From Streptomyces sp. NBC_01439 (GTDB taxonomy: Bacteria > Actinomycetota > Actinomycetes > Streptomycetales > Streptomycetaceae), in contig NZ_CP109487.1 in the NCBI RefSeq assembly GCF_036227605.1, positions 3,608,001 to 3,672,000 on the forward strand: a stretch of 64,000 nucleotides of DNA, read 5' to 3'. Below the pieces are notes generated by a model. It worked only from the letters and a program-made list of their open reading frames with translations. It was not told where the DNA came from and did not search any database. Made by a program: the position numbers and the translations under genes. Position 1 is the stretch's first letter. The number at the start of each line of letters is the position of its first letter. Positions 18,593 to 28,013 of this stretch are shown here, in pieces.

Positions 18593-19672
18593 CGTGCACC
18601 GCGGCAGCCCGGCCGTGTCCCCCTTGCTGATCTTCTGCAGTGCCTTCGCGGCGTCGTCGATGGTGGACACCTTGACCAGGGTCAGCCCGTCGGGGACGTG
18701 GGAGGCCGCGGAGGCGCAGTTCTCGGCGGGCGTCAGGAAGTACTCGGCACCGGCCTTGCGGGCGCCGATGGTCTTCATCTGGATGCCGCCGATGGGGCCG
18801 ACCTTGCCGGCGTCGTCGATGGTGCCGGTGCCCGCGACGAACTTCCCGCCGGTCAGGTCCTCCGGGGTGAGCTTGTCGACGATTCCGAGGGCGAACATCA
18901 GCCCGGCGCTCGGGCCGCCGACGTCGGCGAGCTTGATGTCGATCGTGAACGGGAAGGTGTGGTCGGTACCGGCCCGGATGCCGACGATGGCGTGGCCGTC
19001 GCCCTCCGCCTTGCCCGCGGTGATCGTCAGCTTCGAGGTGGCGGGGGCGTTGTTTCCGGCCTTCGCCGCCTCGGTCGCCTCCTTGGCGGGCACGATGGTG
19101 AACTCCACCGGCTCGCCCGGCTTGTGCTTGGTGACGAGCTTGGCCACGTCCTCGGGGGCGATGACGGCGGTGCCGTCCACGGCCTTGATCACGTCCCCGG
19201 CGTGCAGCTGTCCCTCGGCGGGGCTGTCCTTGACCACGGTGGAGACGATCACCCGGGCGGTGACCGGGATGCCGAGCTGCTTCAGGGCCGCCACCTTGGC
19301 GCTCTGCTGCGACTGGCTGAACTCCTCGGCGTTCTCCTGGGTGGACTCCGCCTCCGACTTCCCGTTCGGGTAGAGGTTCTCGTGCGGGACGACGATGTTG
19401 TCGCCGGCCAGCCACCCGTAGACCGCTTCCACCAGGCTCATCTCGTAGTCCGCACCGGTGACGCGGACCGTGGTCATGTTGAGGTGACCGCTGGTCGGGT
19501 ACGTCTTGCGTCCCGCGATGTTGAGGACGGGCGCGCCGTGCGACTCCCCGAGCGTGTTCACCGTCGGGCCGGGGCTCATCTCGGAGTACGGAACCTTGAT
19601 GAACACCCCTGCGCAGAGCAGCGCGAACAGCACCAGGGTGGAAGCGAGCATCGTCGCGGTGCGGCGTGGCAT
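18587..19672 (-). CDS. Membrane-anchored PDZ/Lon-like (S16, YlbL-type) serine protease
   Basis: A 361-residue protein with one N-terminal membrane anchor ([19 protein letters not shown]), an extracytoplasmic region, a PDZ domain (about residues 130-200, with [21 protein letters not shown]), and a C-terminal Lon protease domain. The catalytic Ser-Lys dyad is visible: serine in [14 protein letters not shown] and lysine in [12 protein letters not shown]. It lacks the Lon ATPase part, as expected for YlbL-like proteins, which act at the cell envelope. The M. tuberculosis equivalent is Rv3194c. Its own promoter probably lies in the 174-base gap before 19847. Confidence 0.93.
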   Translation of the reverse strand: MPRRTATMLASTLVLFALLCAGVFIKVPYSEMSPGPTVNTLGESHGAPVLNIAGRKTYPTSGHLNMTTVRVTGADYEMSLVEAVYGWLAGDNIVVPHENLYPNGKSEAESTQENAEEFSQSQQSAKVAALKQLGIPVTARVIVSTVVKDSPAEGQLHAGDVIKAVDGTAVIAPEDVAKLVTKHKPGEPVEFTIVPAKEATEAAKAGNNAPATSKLTITAGKAEGDGHAIVGIRAGTDHTFPFTIDIKLADVGGPSAGLMFALGIVDKLTPEDLTGGKFVAGTGTIDDAGKVGPIGGIQMKTIGARKAGAEYFLTPAENCASAASHVPDGLTLVKVSTIDDAAKALQKISKGDTAGLPRCTS

Positions 19673-19846
19673 GGATCCGACAGTACGGGACGGCCTCGGC
19701 GGGCGACCCTCGGGGCCGGTCCGTACGGGGTCCGTACGCGAAACTCTCAGCGGAATCTCACGGAAGGCGGCGGACCGGAGCGCAGCGGACGCGGAGCGTC
19801 GAACGGCTGCGAACGACCGGGACGACGGCGGACGGCGGCGGACGCG

Positions 19847-20062
19847 TCAGACGGCGTCGGAGGCGGAGTGGGCAGACGGGGAGGAATGGGCATCGGCCTT
19901 CACCCTCGCCTGATCGGCGGTGGCCATGGCTTCCCGGAATCGCGCGTAGCCCGCGAGCTCGGATATGTCACCGTGTGTGCGGTCGCGTGCCGCCCAGCTG
20001 CCCCATATCGCCGCTCCGATCGCGGCGAACAGCGGAATCAGCAACCACGCCAAAGACGCCAT
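19847..20062 (-). CDS. Small single-span membrane protein
   Basis: A 71-residue protein with one hydrophobic segment (LAWLLIPLFAAIGAAIWGSWA) at the N terminus and a charged tail containing DISELAGYARFREAM. It has no recognisable domain. The high third-position GC and a clear start support a real gene. It lies between the PDZ protease and moaE, all on the minus strand. Function unknown. Confidence 0.72.
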   Translation of the reverse strand: MASLAWLLIPLFAAIGAAIWGSWAARDRTHGDISELAGYARFREAMATADQARVKADAHSSPSAHSASDAV

Positions 20063-20207
20063 GGGCGTGTCTCCCTACCCCGAAGTACGTTTCGTTGGTG
20101 GCTTCAACGCTCGTGCCCGTGGGGGGGTTACGCAAATCGAGGGCGTGTTGCGCGGCCGAACGGGTGCGAGGCTACCGCCTTCCGGGTGGCGCTCCGTGAC
20201 CGGGGGT

Positions 20208-20669
20208 TCAACAGGCGCCGACCCACTCCTCGGTGCCGTCGCTGAACGTCTGGTGCTTCCAGATCGGGACCTCGTGCTTGAGGTCGTCGATCAGCATCCG
20301 GGCGGCTTCGAAGGCCTCGCCCCGGTGCGGGCAGGATACGGCGACGACGACGGCCAGGTCCCCCACGGCCAGGTCACCGACGCGGTGCACGGCCGCGAGG
20401 GCGCGGACCGGGAACTTGGCCACGACGCGCTCGGCGACGCGGCGCATCTCGGCTTCGGCGGTCGGGTGGCAGGAGTAGCCGAGCGAGTCGACGTCCGCCC
20501 CGCCGTCGTGGTTGCGCACCGTACCGACGAAGAGCGTCGTACCGCCCGACGCGTCGTCGCCGACGGCCTGGAAGACCTCGTCGATCGACAGGGCGGTCTC
20601 GCGGATCTGGAGCAGCCGGATCGGGTCCGGAGCGGCCTGCTCACCTGGGTGGTCGAAGTGCGGTGCCAT
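20208..20669 (-). CDS. moaE: Molybdopterin synthase large subunit
   Basis: Together with MoaD it adds two sulfurs to cyclic pyranopterin monophosphate in molybdenum cofactor synthesis. MoaE signatures: GGTTLFVGTVRNHDGG, LGYSCHPTAEAEMRR, AAVHRVGDLAVGD, and the active-site lysine near the C terminus in VPIWKHQTF. At 153 residues it is of usual size. No moaD is adjacent. MoeZ, which activates the sulfur carrier, is encoded in the same window 31 kb away. Confidence 0.95.
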   Translation of the reverse strand: MAPHFDHPGEQAAPDPIRLLQIRETALSIDEVFQAVGDDASGGTTLFVGTVRNHDGGADVDSLGYSCHPTAEAEMRRVAERVVAKFPVRALAAVHRVGDLAVGDLAVVVAVSCPHRGEAFEAARMLIDDLKHEVPIWKHQTFSDGTEEWVGAC

Positions 20670-20814
20670 GCCTTCATCGTGCCCTAGCCGCTGACACGGC
20701 GAAATAGCAGATTCGCCCGGGGCGGGGGCCCCGCCTTGGGAGCCTCCTACAGGGCGGTCCGCACAGCCCCGCGGTCCGCCCGGCCGGACGGCGCGTGCGG
20801 CGCCGCGGGTCCGG

Positions 20815-21981
20815 TCAGATCCCGCGCCGCTTGCGCGCCAGGCGGACCGCCGCGGCCGCGCCCAGCAGGGCCACCGTCGCGCCGGCCGCTCCGGCGGCCG
20901 TGGCGGCGTCCCTGCGGCCCAGCCGGCGGCCCGCGACCGTGTGGCGTCCCGAGACCTCCTGGAGGAGCTCGGCGAGCACCTCCTCGTTGGTCCAGCGCGG
21001 CCGCCAGCCCGCCGCGTGCAGCCCGCTGACGCTGACCACCCACGGGTGCATCGTGTAGGCGAGGTCCCCCGCCGGGGACGGGGTCAGGCCGATCCGGTGC
21101 AACCGGGCCGCCGCTCCCAGGGCGACCGCGGAGGGCAGCTCCATGCGGCGGATGCCGCTCAGCTCCTCGACCTCCTCCTGCTCCAGCCACCCCTCGCAGC
21201 CCACGGCCAGCTCGCCCTCGACCTTCTCCAGGGCCGCGTACTCCAGGGCGCTGACCAGGTCCTCCACGTGACAGAACTGCCAGGTGGGGCGGGATCCGGC
21301 CACCACGAGGAGCCGCGGGGACTCGAAGTACCGGGTCAGGGCGGTGTCGGTGCCGCCGACGAGGACGGCCGGGCGGATCACGGTGACGTTCAGTCCGGGG
21401 TGCGCGCGGGGGGCCCGGCGGCCGAGGCGCTCGATCTCCAGCAGGTCGCCGACGCCGGTCGCCTCGGCGGTGGCCCGCAGCTCGGAGTCCTCGGACAGCG
21501 GGATGTCGTTGTCCGGCAGGGCCCCGTAGACCATCGCCGAGGTGCAGAGCACGACCCGGTGCACGCCCGCCGCGGCGGCGGCCGTCAGGACGGTCTGGGT
21601 GCCGCGCACGTTGTACGCCGTACGGGCGGCCGGATCGGTCTCCAGGTCGAGGTCCAGCGCGAGGTGGACCACGACGTCCGCGCCGCGCAGCTTCTCGGCG
21701 ATCGCGGGGTCCCGTACGTCGAGGACGTGCCACTGCGCGGCGGCGCAGTCCCCCCGTCGCTCGTCGATGGCGACGACCTGCTTGACCTCGTCGGAGGCGG
21801 CCAGACGGCTCACGAGGGCCGCGCCGACTCCCGAGGCGGCGCCCGTCACGGCGATCACCGGGCTGCGCCGGCGGAGCGCCTCCGGGTTTCGCGGCTGGCG
21901 AACGCCGGGGGCGCCCTCAGCGTGCTCGGAGCTGTTTTCGTCGTCGTGCATCGCGCGAAACTGCGGATCTGGGGAACTCAC
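20815..21981 (-). CDS. NAD-dependent epimerase/SDR protein with C-terminal membrane tail
   Basis: A 388-residue extended-SDR protein. The Rossmann motif VTGAASGVGAALVSRL (G-x2-G-x2-G type) begins after an acidic 40-residue N-terminal extension. NAD-side features include the DVRD and VVHLA segments. The usual catalytic Y-x3-K is not seen: the stretch where it belongs reads TSAMVYGALPDND, which keeps the serine and tyrosine but lacks the lysine, so it may bind rather than turn over substrate. A C-terminal hydrophobic helix (GAAGATVALLGAAAAV) followed by RLARKRR suggests membrane anchoring. It is divergent from the DUF2342 gene. Confidence 0.83.
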   Translation of the reverse strand: MSSPDPQFRAMHDDENSSEHAEGAPGVRQPRNPEALRRRSPVIAVTGAASGVGAALVSRLAASDEVKQVVAIDERRGDCAAAQWHVLDVRDPAIAEKLRGADVVVHLALDLDLETDPAARTAYNVRGTQTVLTAAAAAGVHRVVLCTSAMVYGALPDNDIPLSEDSELRATAEATGVGDLLEIERLGRRAPRAHPGLNVTVIRPAVLVGGTDTALTRYFESPRLLVVAGSRPTWQFCHVEDLVSALEYAALEKVEGELAVGCEGWLEQEEVEELSGIRRMELPSAVALGAAARLHRIGLTPSPAGDLAYTMHPWVVSVSGLHAAGWRPRWTNEEVLAELLQEVSGRHTVAGRRLGRRDAATAAGAAGATVALLGAAAAVRLARKRRGI

Positions 21982-22173
21982 CGGGCGTCTCCAGCGGTTG
22001 TCTTCAGTAGGGGCGCGTCGTGACGCGTACCCACCAGGTGATGTCCATCCTGCCGCAGCCCAGGAGTCGGCGGAGCACCGAGCCCGGATGCGGCCGCGGT
22101 GTCTAGGCTGGGTGGTGTTGTCTGTCCATTACCCGTCGGCTCCCGCCGGCGGCCCTACGAGCCGAGGAAACCC

Positions 22174-23580
22174 GTGAGCGACACCCCATTCGGATTCGGC
22201 CTTCCGCCGGAGGAGCCGGAGAACGGCGACGATGGCAAGAAGAAGGGCAACCAGGGCGGTCAGGGCGGCCCGGCGAATCCCTTCGGGTTCCCCGGCATGG
22301 GTCTGCCGGGCGGGGCGGGCGCTCCCGGAGCGGACAACCCGTTCGCCGCGATGTTCGGTTCGATGAACCCGAACGACCTCGGTGCCGCCTTCCAGCAGCT
22401 CGGCCAGATGCTCAGCTACGAGGGCGGTCCCGTGAACTGGGACATGGCCAAGGACATCGCCCGCCAGACCGTCGCGCAGGGCACTTCGGACGGCGTCAAG
22501 GACACGAGCGTCGGCGTCGCCGAGAAGTCCGCCGTCGAGGAGGCCGTGCGCCTCGCCGACCACTGGCTGGACGGCGTGACCTCGCTGCCCTCGGGCGCCA
22601 CCACGGCCGTGGCCTGGAGCCGCGCCGAGTGGGTCGAGGCGACCCTGCCGGTGTGGAAGGAGCTCGTGGACCCGGTCGCGGAGCGGGTCGGCGCGGCCAT
22701 GGGCGGCGTGCTGCCGGAGGAGATGCAGGCCATGGCGGGCCCGCTGCTCGGCATGATGCGCTCCATGGGCGGCGCCATGTTCGGCCAGCAGATCGGCCAG
22801 GCCGTCGGCACCCTCGCGGGCGAGGTCGTCGGCTCGACGGACATCGGCCTGCCGCTGGGCCCGGCCGGCAAGGCCGCGCTGCTGCCGCTGAACATCGAGG
22901 GCTTCGGCAAGGACCTGGGCGTGCCCTCGGACGAGGTGCGGCTCTACCTGGCCCTGCGCGAGGCGGCCCACGCCCGCCTCTTCGCCCACGTGCCGTGGCT
23001 GCGCTCGCACCTGTTCGGCGCGGTCGAGGGCTACGCCCGCGGCATCAAGGTCGACACCTCGAAGCTGGAGGACGTCGTCGGCCAGCTGGACCCGTCCAAC
23101 CCGGAGCAGCTGCAGGAAGCGCTCCAGGGCGGCATGTTCCAGCCGCAGGACACCCCCGAGCAGAAGGCCGCCCTGGCCCGCCTGGAAACGGCGCTCGCGC
23201 TGGTCGAGGGCTGGGTCGACGCGGTGGTGCACGAGGCCGCCAAGCCCCGGCTGAGCTCGGCGGACGCGATGCGCGAGACCATGCGGCGGCGCCGCGCCTC
23301 CGGCGGCCCCGCGGAGCAGACCTTCGCGACGCTGATCGGCCTGGAGCTGCGCCCGCGCCGGCTGCGCGACGCCTCGCGGCTGTGGGCCTCCCTCACGGAT
23401 GCGCGGGGGGTGGACGGCCGCGACGGTCTCTGGGAGCACCCGGACATGCTGCCGACGGCCTCCGACCTGGACGACCCGGACGGCTTCGTGCACCGCGAGC
23501 AGTTGGACTTCTCCGAGATCGACAAGATGCTCGGCGAGGCCGCCGAGAAGCGCGAACAGGACGGCGACGAGAAGAAGTGA
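22174..23580 (+). CDS. DUF2342 zinc-dependent metalloprotease-like protein
   Basis: A 468-residue cytoplasmic protein. The N-terminal region is glycine-rich (FGFGLPPEEPENG, then a Gly/Pro stretch). The conserved core includes MFGQQIGQAVGTLAGEVVGSTDIGLPL and the zincin-like helix LREAAHARLFAHVPWLRSHL, where the E-x3-H pattern supplies metal ligands. The start is a GTG with GAGGAAA eight bases upstream. It overlaps the NUDIX gene by four bases (GTGA), so they are coupled. The mycobacterial counterpart is Rv3195. The biological substrate is unknown. Confidence 0.88.
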   Translation: MSDTPFGFGLPPEEPENGDDGKKKGNQGGQGGPANPFGFPGMGLPGGAGAPGADNPFAAMFGSMNPNDLGAAFQQLGQMLSYEGGPVNWDMAKDIARQTVAQGTSDGVKDTSVGVAEKSAVEEAVRLADHWLDGVTSLPSGATTAVAWSRAEWVEATLPVWKELVDPVAERVGAAMGGVLPEEMQAMAGPLLGMMRSMGGAMFGQQIGQAVGTLAGEVVGSTDIGLPLGPAGKAALLPLNIEGFGKDLGVPSDEVRLYLALREAAHARLFAHVPWLRSHLFGAVEGYARGIKVDTSKLEDVVGQLDPSNPEQLQEALQGGMFQPQDTPEQKAALARLETALALVEGWVDAVVHEAAKPRLSSADAMRETMRRRRASGGPAEQTFATLIGLELRPRRLRDASRLWASLTDARGVDGRDGLWEHPDMLPTASDLDDPDGFVHREQLDFSEIDKMLGEAAEKREQDGDEKK

Positions 23581-24107
23581 GCCTGCACGAAGACGCGGTC
23601 CTCGTCCTGAAGGCGTACGAGGACCAGCCGGAGCTGCGCGACCTGTACCTGGAGCACCTGGCGGCCCACCCGGACGGGGTCTACAAGCCCTGTGGGGCCG
23701 GGCACGTCACGGGCAGCGCACTGGTGATCGATCCGGTGCGGGGGCGCGTCCTGCTGACCCTGCACAAGAAGCTCGGTATGTGGCTCCAGATGGGCGGCCA
23801 CTGCGAGGCCGGTGACCGGACCCTCGCCGAGGTGGCGCTGCGCGAGGCCCGTGAGGAGTCGGGCATCGCGTCGGGGCTGACGCTGGTCGAAGGCGGGCCG
23901 GTGCGCCTGGACCGGCACCCGATCCCGGCGCCCTGCAACTGGCACCTGGACGTGCAGTACGCGGCGCTGGCTCCGGCCGGCGCGGTGGCGGAGATCAGCG
24001 AGGAGTCCCTGGACCTGCGCTGGTTCCCGTACGAGGAGGTGGCGGCGGTGGCCGACGCGTCCGTCGTACGGCTGCTGGAGGCGGCCTTGGCGCGGCTCGA
24101 CGGCTGA
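23577..24107 (+). CDS. NUDIX hydrolase
   Basis: A 176-residue NUDIX protein. The catalytic helix REAREESG (RE-x2-EE-x-G) is intact and preceded by GGHCEAGD, with the glycine-to-helix distance one residue off the canonical box, as in many actinobacterial members. It starts at a GTG overlapping the stop of the DUF2342 gene (GTGA), so translation is coupled. The substrate cannot be predicted. A strong hairpin follows. Confidence 0.9.
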   Translation: MSLHEDAVLVLKAYEDQPELRDLYLEHLAAHPDGVYKPCGAGHVTGSALVIDPVRGRVLLTLHKKLGMWLQMGGHCEAGDRTLAEVALREAREESGIASGLTLVEGGPVRLDRHPIPAPCNWHLDVQYAALAPAGAVAEISEESLDLRWFPYEEVAAVADASVVRLLEAALARLDG

Positions 24108-24130
24108 GCCGGGCCCGCGTCCGCGGACGT

Positions 24131-24168
24131 GGCGAAGGGGCGGTCCCTGGTGGGGCCGCCCCTTCGCC
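24131..24168. terminator. Hairpin between convergent NUDIX and AIM24 genes
   Basis: A perfect 13-base-pair stem (GGCGAAGGGGCGG and its complement) with a 12-base loop lies between the two stop codons. Confidence 0.8.
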
Positions 24169-24181
24169 GTGCCGGGAGGTG

Positions 24182-24937
24182 TCAGTTCCAGGCGTTGTTC
24201 TGGTTCTGCGCGTGCGAGCCGTGCTGGCCCATGCCGAACTGCGCGGCGACGCCCTGGCCGAGCTGGGCGTTCTGCGGCGGCAGCACCTCGCTGGGCTGCA
24301 CCAGCGCGAAGCCGGTGCCGAGGAAGCTCAGCTCCCAGCCCTCGCCGGTGTTGCCGCGCCGCCGCCACACCCCACTGGAGTGCGTCTGGGCCTGCATCTG
24401 CACCCGGAGCGAGGTGGACCAGGCCACGATCGCGTCGGCGTCGACGTTGACGTACTTGTCGGGCGTGACGTGCATCATCAGCGGCTGCCCGGAGGTCATC
24501 AGCGCGACCTTGCCGCGGCCGGAGATGTTGAGCTGGTACTTGCCCGAGCCGGAGATCCCGTACTGGCTGTCCACCGCGATGACCTCGGTGTGCAGGGTGG
24601 AGTCCAGGGCCAGCACGTAGCTGCTGTCGACCGTGAGGCCGTCCTGGTCCACGTCCACGACGTGCACGTACTGGGCCAGGTTGGCCAGGTAGACCGTGCC
24701 CTGCCCGGAGCAGCGCATGAGGTCGAGGCCCTCGCCGGTGCGGCGACGGGCATTGCGCTGGCTGGTGGTCTGGTACTCGCCGTCGAAGTCGATGAGTCCC
24801 TGGTAGGCGACCATGGCGCCCTTGCGGGCGAGCACGTCGTCGGAGCCCGTCAGCGAGACCCGCAGCAGCTGCGGGTTCTGGATGGCGTACCGCTCCTGGG
24901 ACTGCGCCTCGGCGTGGGCGAAAAGTGCGCTCTGCAT
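24182..24937 (-). CDS. AIM24-family protein (third gene of the AIM24/TerD cluster)
   Basis: A 251-residue soluble protein of the AIM24 fold (a double-psi/TRAP-like beta barrel family of unknown biochemical function). Family marks: LARKGAMVAYQGLIDF near the N terminus, MRCSGQGTVYLANLA, and DADAIVAWSTSLRVQMQ. The C terminus ends in a Gln/Asn/His-rich tail of about 25 residues. GGGGGAG precedes the ATG by about ten bases. It lies 17 bases after the previous AIM24 gene, on the same strand, and is surely co-transcribed with it. Confidence 0.88.
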   Translation of the reverse strand: MQSALFAHAEAQSQERYAIQNPQLLRVSLTGSDDVLARKGAMVAYQGLIDFDGEYQTTSQRNARRRTGEGLDLMRCSGQGTVYLANLAQYVHVVDVDQDGLTVDSSYVLALDSTLHTEVIAVDSQYGISGSGKYQLNISGRGKVALMTSGQPLMMHVTPDKYVNVDADAIVAWSTSLRVQMQAQTHSSGVWRRRGNTGEGWELSFLGTGFALVQPSEVLPPQNAQLGQGVAAQFGMGQHGSHAQNQNNAWN

Positions 24938-24954
24938 GATGTGTCCGCTCCCCC

Positions 24955-25644
24955 TCAGCCCCGGGCCCGGAGCCGGTCGGTGCTGTCCTCGCTGGGCTGT
25001 ACGACGACGATGCCCTGGCCGGAGAAGGCCATCTGGTAGGCCTCCCCGCTGCCCCGGCCGATCATCGACGAGGCCTTGAAGCTGCGCTTTCCCTTGACCT
25101 TGAGATTCGGCGACCAGGCGACGAGCGCGTCGGGGTCGACGTACGTCTCGTCGTCGCCGCGGCCGCAGTCGACCACGATCGGGGTGCCGCGGGAGGTCAG
25201 GGCGACCCACCCGGTGCCCGCGATCTGAACGTTGAACAGGCCCTGGCCGGCGAACTTGGCGAGGCCCTTGACTCGCTCGACGCCCCACTGGAGGTGTGCG
25301 TCGAAGGCGAGCAGGTTGGTGCCGTTGACCGAGAGCGAGTCGTTGTTGAGGTTGATGACGACCACGTCGGCGCCGTAGTCGGCGAGGTAGAGCAGGCCGT
25401 CGCCGGTGCACTTCATCAGCGGCGCGCCTTCGCCGGTGATCCACTGCGAGGCCATTTGACGGACGGCCGGCGGGTTGGGCTCGTACTGGACGAAGCCCTC
25501 GTAGGCGACCATCGAGCCGGTACGGGCGAAGAGGTCCTGGCCGCTCTGCATGGCGACCTTGAGCATGGCCCGGCCGTGGTTCTCCATGCGGGCCGTGACG
25601 GGGGTCGGGGCGAAGCCCGCGAGTTGCTGGTTCATTGCGTTCAT
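24955..25644 (-). CDS. AIM24-family protein (second gene of the AIM24/TerD cluster)
   Basis: A 229-residue paralogue of its two neighbours. Shared motifs: LFARTGSMVAYEGFVQYEP, MKCTGDGLLYLADYGADV, FAGQGLFNVQIAGTGWVAL and VDPDALVAWSPNLKVKGK. It starts at an ATG 11 bases after the stop of the TerD fusion gene and ends 17 bases before the next AIM24 gene. The three look like tandem duplications that have diverged strongly. No catalytic residues are evident; a scaffold or ligand-binding role is inferred. Confidence 0.88.
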   Translation of the reverse strand: MNAMNQQLAGFAPTPVTARMENHGRAMLKVAMQSGQDLFARTGSMVAYEGFVQYEPNPPAVRQMASQWITGEGAPLMKCTGDGLLYLADYGADVVVINLNNDSLSVNGTNLLAFDAHLQWGVERVKGLAKFAGQGLFNVQIAGTGWVALTSRGTPIVVDCGRGDDETYVDPDALVAWSPNLKVKGKRSFKASSMIGRGSGEAYQMAFSGQGIVVVQPSEDSTDRLRARG

Positions 25645-25655
25645 GTCGGGCTCCC

Positions 25656-27311
25656 TCAGACCTCGTACGGCTGGACGACGATGAAGTTGCCGGGAGCGCC
25701 GCGGAACTGGAGGTTCACGGTCTCCCCGCTGTGGCCGGGGTAGGCGTTGCGCCGCAGCCGGACCTGGCTGGAGATGATCACCTGCGAGGCGGAGGACCAC
25801 GCGACGATGGCGTTGCTGTCCGCGAAGGTGGTCGGGGTGACGGGCAGGACCACCGGGACGCCGTGCGTCTTGACGATGACCGTGCCGGTGCCCTGGAACT
25901 GCATGGTGAACAGGGCGCCGCCGGGGATGCCGTGGCCCTCGATGCGGCGGACCTCGTGCTGGAGCGACTCGTCGAAGGCGAGGACCGCCTCGGCCGAGAC
26001 GCAGATCCCGTCGCCCTGGAGCTCGATGGCGTGCAGGTGGGCGCCGTTCTCCGCGAGGAAGACCTGGCCGCGGCCGGTGCAGCGCATGAGCTGCATCTCC
26101 TGGCCGGTGGCGTTGCCGACGATGCGGCCGGCGAAGCCCGCCCCCTTGTAGCTGAAGTCGACCTTGCCCTGGTACAGGACCATGCTGCCCTGGCGGGCGA
26201 GGACGGCCTGGCCGCCCATCGACAGGTCGACGCGCATGAGCTGCTGGTTCTGCGGGGTCCAGCGGGCGCCGGTGGGGACTTCCTTGTACGGCTGGAGCGC
26301 GGCGGCGAGGCCCGCTCCGGCGGCCGCCTGCTGCGGCGCTTGCGCGTACTGCGGCGGCTGCTGGCCGAAGGCGGGCTGCTGCTGCCCGTACGGGGGCGGC
26401 TGCTGGCCGGGGACCTGGCCGTAGGAGGGCTGCTGCGGCGGCTGTCCGTAGGGCGCGGGGGCCGGCGCGGGCGGCGGCACCTGGCCGTAGGACGGCTGGG
26501 GCGGCTGCGGCGGCTGGCCGTACGGGGCGGGGGCCGGCGGGGCGAGCGGCGCGGCCATGGTCGGCGCGGCGTGCACCGGGGCCGGGGCCGCGGGCTGCTG
26601 GTACTGGGGCTGCGGGGCACCGGGCGCGGGCACGGGCGCGCCGAAGGACGGCGCGGGGGCCGGGGCCTGCGGGGCCTGCTGAGCGGGGGCCGGGGCGCCG
26701 AAGGCCGGGGCCGGGGCGGCCGCCTGCGGCGGGGCGAACCCGGGCGAGGCCGCGGCCGGGGCCTGCTGCGCCGGCTGCTCGTCCTCGGCGACCTCGCCGC
26801 CGAAGTTCCGCAGCAGCGCGTCGAGCCCGCCGTCGAAGCCCTGGCCGACGGCGGCGAAGCGCCACACGTCCTTCAGGTAGAAGTCACCGAGCATCACGGC
26901 CCGCTCGGTGGTGAACTCCGCGCCGGTGAAGGAGTACCGGACGACCTCTTCGCCGCCGGCCACGATCCGGATGTAGCCGGGGCCGATCTGCGACATCTGT
27001 CCGGCGCCGTCGATGGTGGCGGTGAAGGACAGCTTGTGGATGGACGCCGGAATGCGGTCCAGCGTCACCCGGAAGGATTCGGTGTCACCCGACTGCGCAC
27101 CGAGTTGCTGAATGGACTCTTCCGGCGACTTCGGCTGATTGAAGAAGACGAAGTAACGGTCGTCCGACAGCTGCTCGTTGGCGTCGAGGCCGAAACAGCT
27201 GATGTCGAAGGCGAGTCCTGATCCGGCGATCTGGACGCCTACGTACAGATCGGTGCCCGCCGTGAGATCACTGATCTTGGCCTTGTGGCCGCGTTGGAAT
27301 TCCCTGGCCAT
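25656..27311 (-). CDS. TerD-domain / AIM24-domain fusion protein
   Basis: A 551-residue fusion. Residues about 1-170 form a TerD domain (tellurite/chemical-stress family, known to bind calcium): MAREFQRGHKAKISDL, then SDDRYFVFFNQPKSPEESI, with DGAGQMSQIGPGYIRIV. Residues about 175-345 are a Pro/Ala/Gln-rich linker with GQPPQ- and YGQ-type repeats, probably disordered. The last 200 residues are AIM24 (LARQGSMVLYQGKVDF, MRCTGRGQVFLAENGA, IVAWSSASQVIISSQ). The ATG follows a GGGGGA site. It is the first gene of a three-gene operon. Role inferred: stress-linked, ligand-binding complex. Confidence 0.9.
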   Translation of the reverse strand: MAREFQRGHKAKISDLTAGTDLYVGVQIAGSGLAFDISCFGLDANEQLSDDRYFVFFNQPKSPEESIQQLGAQSGDTESFRVTLDRIPASIHKLSFTATIDGAGQMSQIGPGYIRIVAGGEEVVRYSFTGAEFTTERAVMLGDFYLKDVWRFAAVGQGFDGGLDALLRNFGGEVAEDEQPAQQAPAAASPGFAPPQAAAPAPAFGAPAPAQQAPQAPAPAPSFGAPVPAPGAPQPQYQQPAAPAPVHAAPTMAAPLAPPAPAPYGQPPQPPQPSYGQVPPPAPAPAPYGQPPQQPSYGQVPGQQPPPYGQQQPAFGQQPPQYAQAPQQAAAGAGLAAALQPYKEVPTGARWTPQNQQLMRVDLSMGGQAVLARQGSMVLYQGKVDFSYKGAGFAGRIVGNATGQEMQLMRCTGRGQVFLAENGAHLHAIELQGDGICVSAEAVLAFDESLQHEVRRIEGHGIPGGALFTMQFQGTGTVIVKTHGVPVVLPVTPTTFADSNAIVAWSSASQVIISSQVRLRRNAYPGHSGETVNLQFRGAPGNFIVVQPYEV

Positions 27312-27473
27312 ACGTACGACCGTCCCCCATCCCGACTGTGAATGCGTGGCGCTCAGGCTAACGGCAATTGCCGACATCCGGCCAAGCCGGTACCGACCCG
27401 GTACAAAACCGTGCGTGCTGCCCGGGCGGCGGCCGGCGGGCCGACGGGTGGACCGGCGCGGGCGCCTGCGGGC

Positions 27474-28013
27474 TCATTCCTCGCGGGCCGCGGGGACCTT
27501 CGGCAGGCGCTCGGCGGCGACCACGCCCTCCAGGTAGCCGCGGGCCCTCTCGGTGCGCGGGTACGCCTCCAGCAGTTCCCAGAAGCGGGGCCCGTGGCCG
27601 GGTACGAGCAGGTGGGCCAGCTCGTGCAGGAGCACGTAGTCGACGACGTACTCGGGCATCCCCTGGAGCCGGTGCGAGAGCCGGATGCTGCCTTCGGCGG
27701 GGGTGCAGGAGCCCCAGCGGGTGTTCTGGTTGGTGACCCAGCGGACCGTGCGGGGGCGGGCGCGGCCGTCGAAGTACTGCTCGGACAGCTGCGCGGCGCG
27801 CTCGGTGAGTTCCGCGTCCCCGAAGGTGCGCCGGCTCTCCTGGGCGGCCAGTTTGTCGAGCATGACCCCCACCCAGCGCTGCTCCTCCGCCTCGGACATC
27901 CGGGCAGGGATGAGCACGACCGTACGGTCACCCTCGCGATAGGCGGATACGGTCCTGCGGCGGCGCGCGCTCCGGCGGACTTCGACGGCGCGCTGCGGTG
28001 GGTCGGCGGACAC
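27474..28013 (-). CDS. YgjP-like M48-type metallopeptidase
   Basis: About 179 residues from the GTG chosen (MSADPPQRAVEV). The zinc motif is HELAHLLVPGHGPRFWELL: HELAH plus a downstream histidine and glutamate typical of the DUF45/YgjP group. It is preceded by RWGSCTPAEGSIRLSHRL, also family-diagnostic. An upstream ATG would add 33 residues of low similarity to homologues; no strong ribosome site supports either start. It is divergent from the ThiF-like gene. YgjP proteins are thought to be cytoplasmic proteases of unknown target. Confidence 0.85.
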   Translation of the reverse strand: MSADPPQRAVEVRRSARRRRTVSAYREGDRTVVLIPARMSEAEEQRWVGVMLDKLAAQESRRTFGDAELTERAAQLSEQYFDGRARPRTVRWVTNQNTRWGSCTPAEGSIRLSHRLQGMPEYVVDYVLLHELAHLLVPGHGPRFWELLEAYPRTERARGYLEGVVAAERLPKVPAAREE

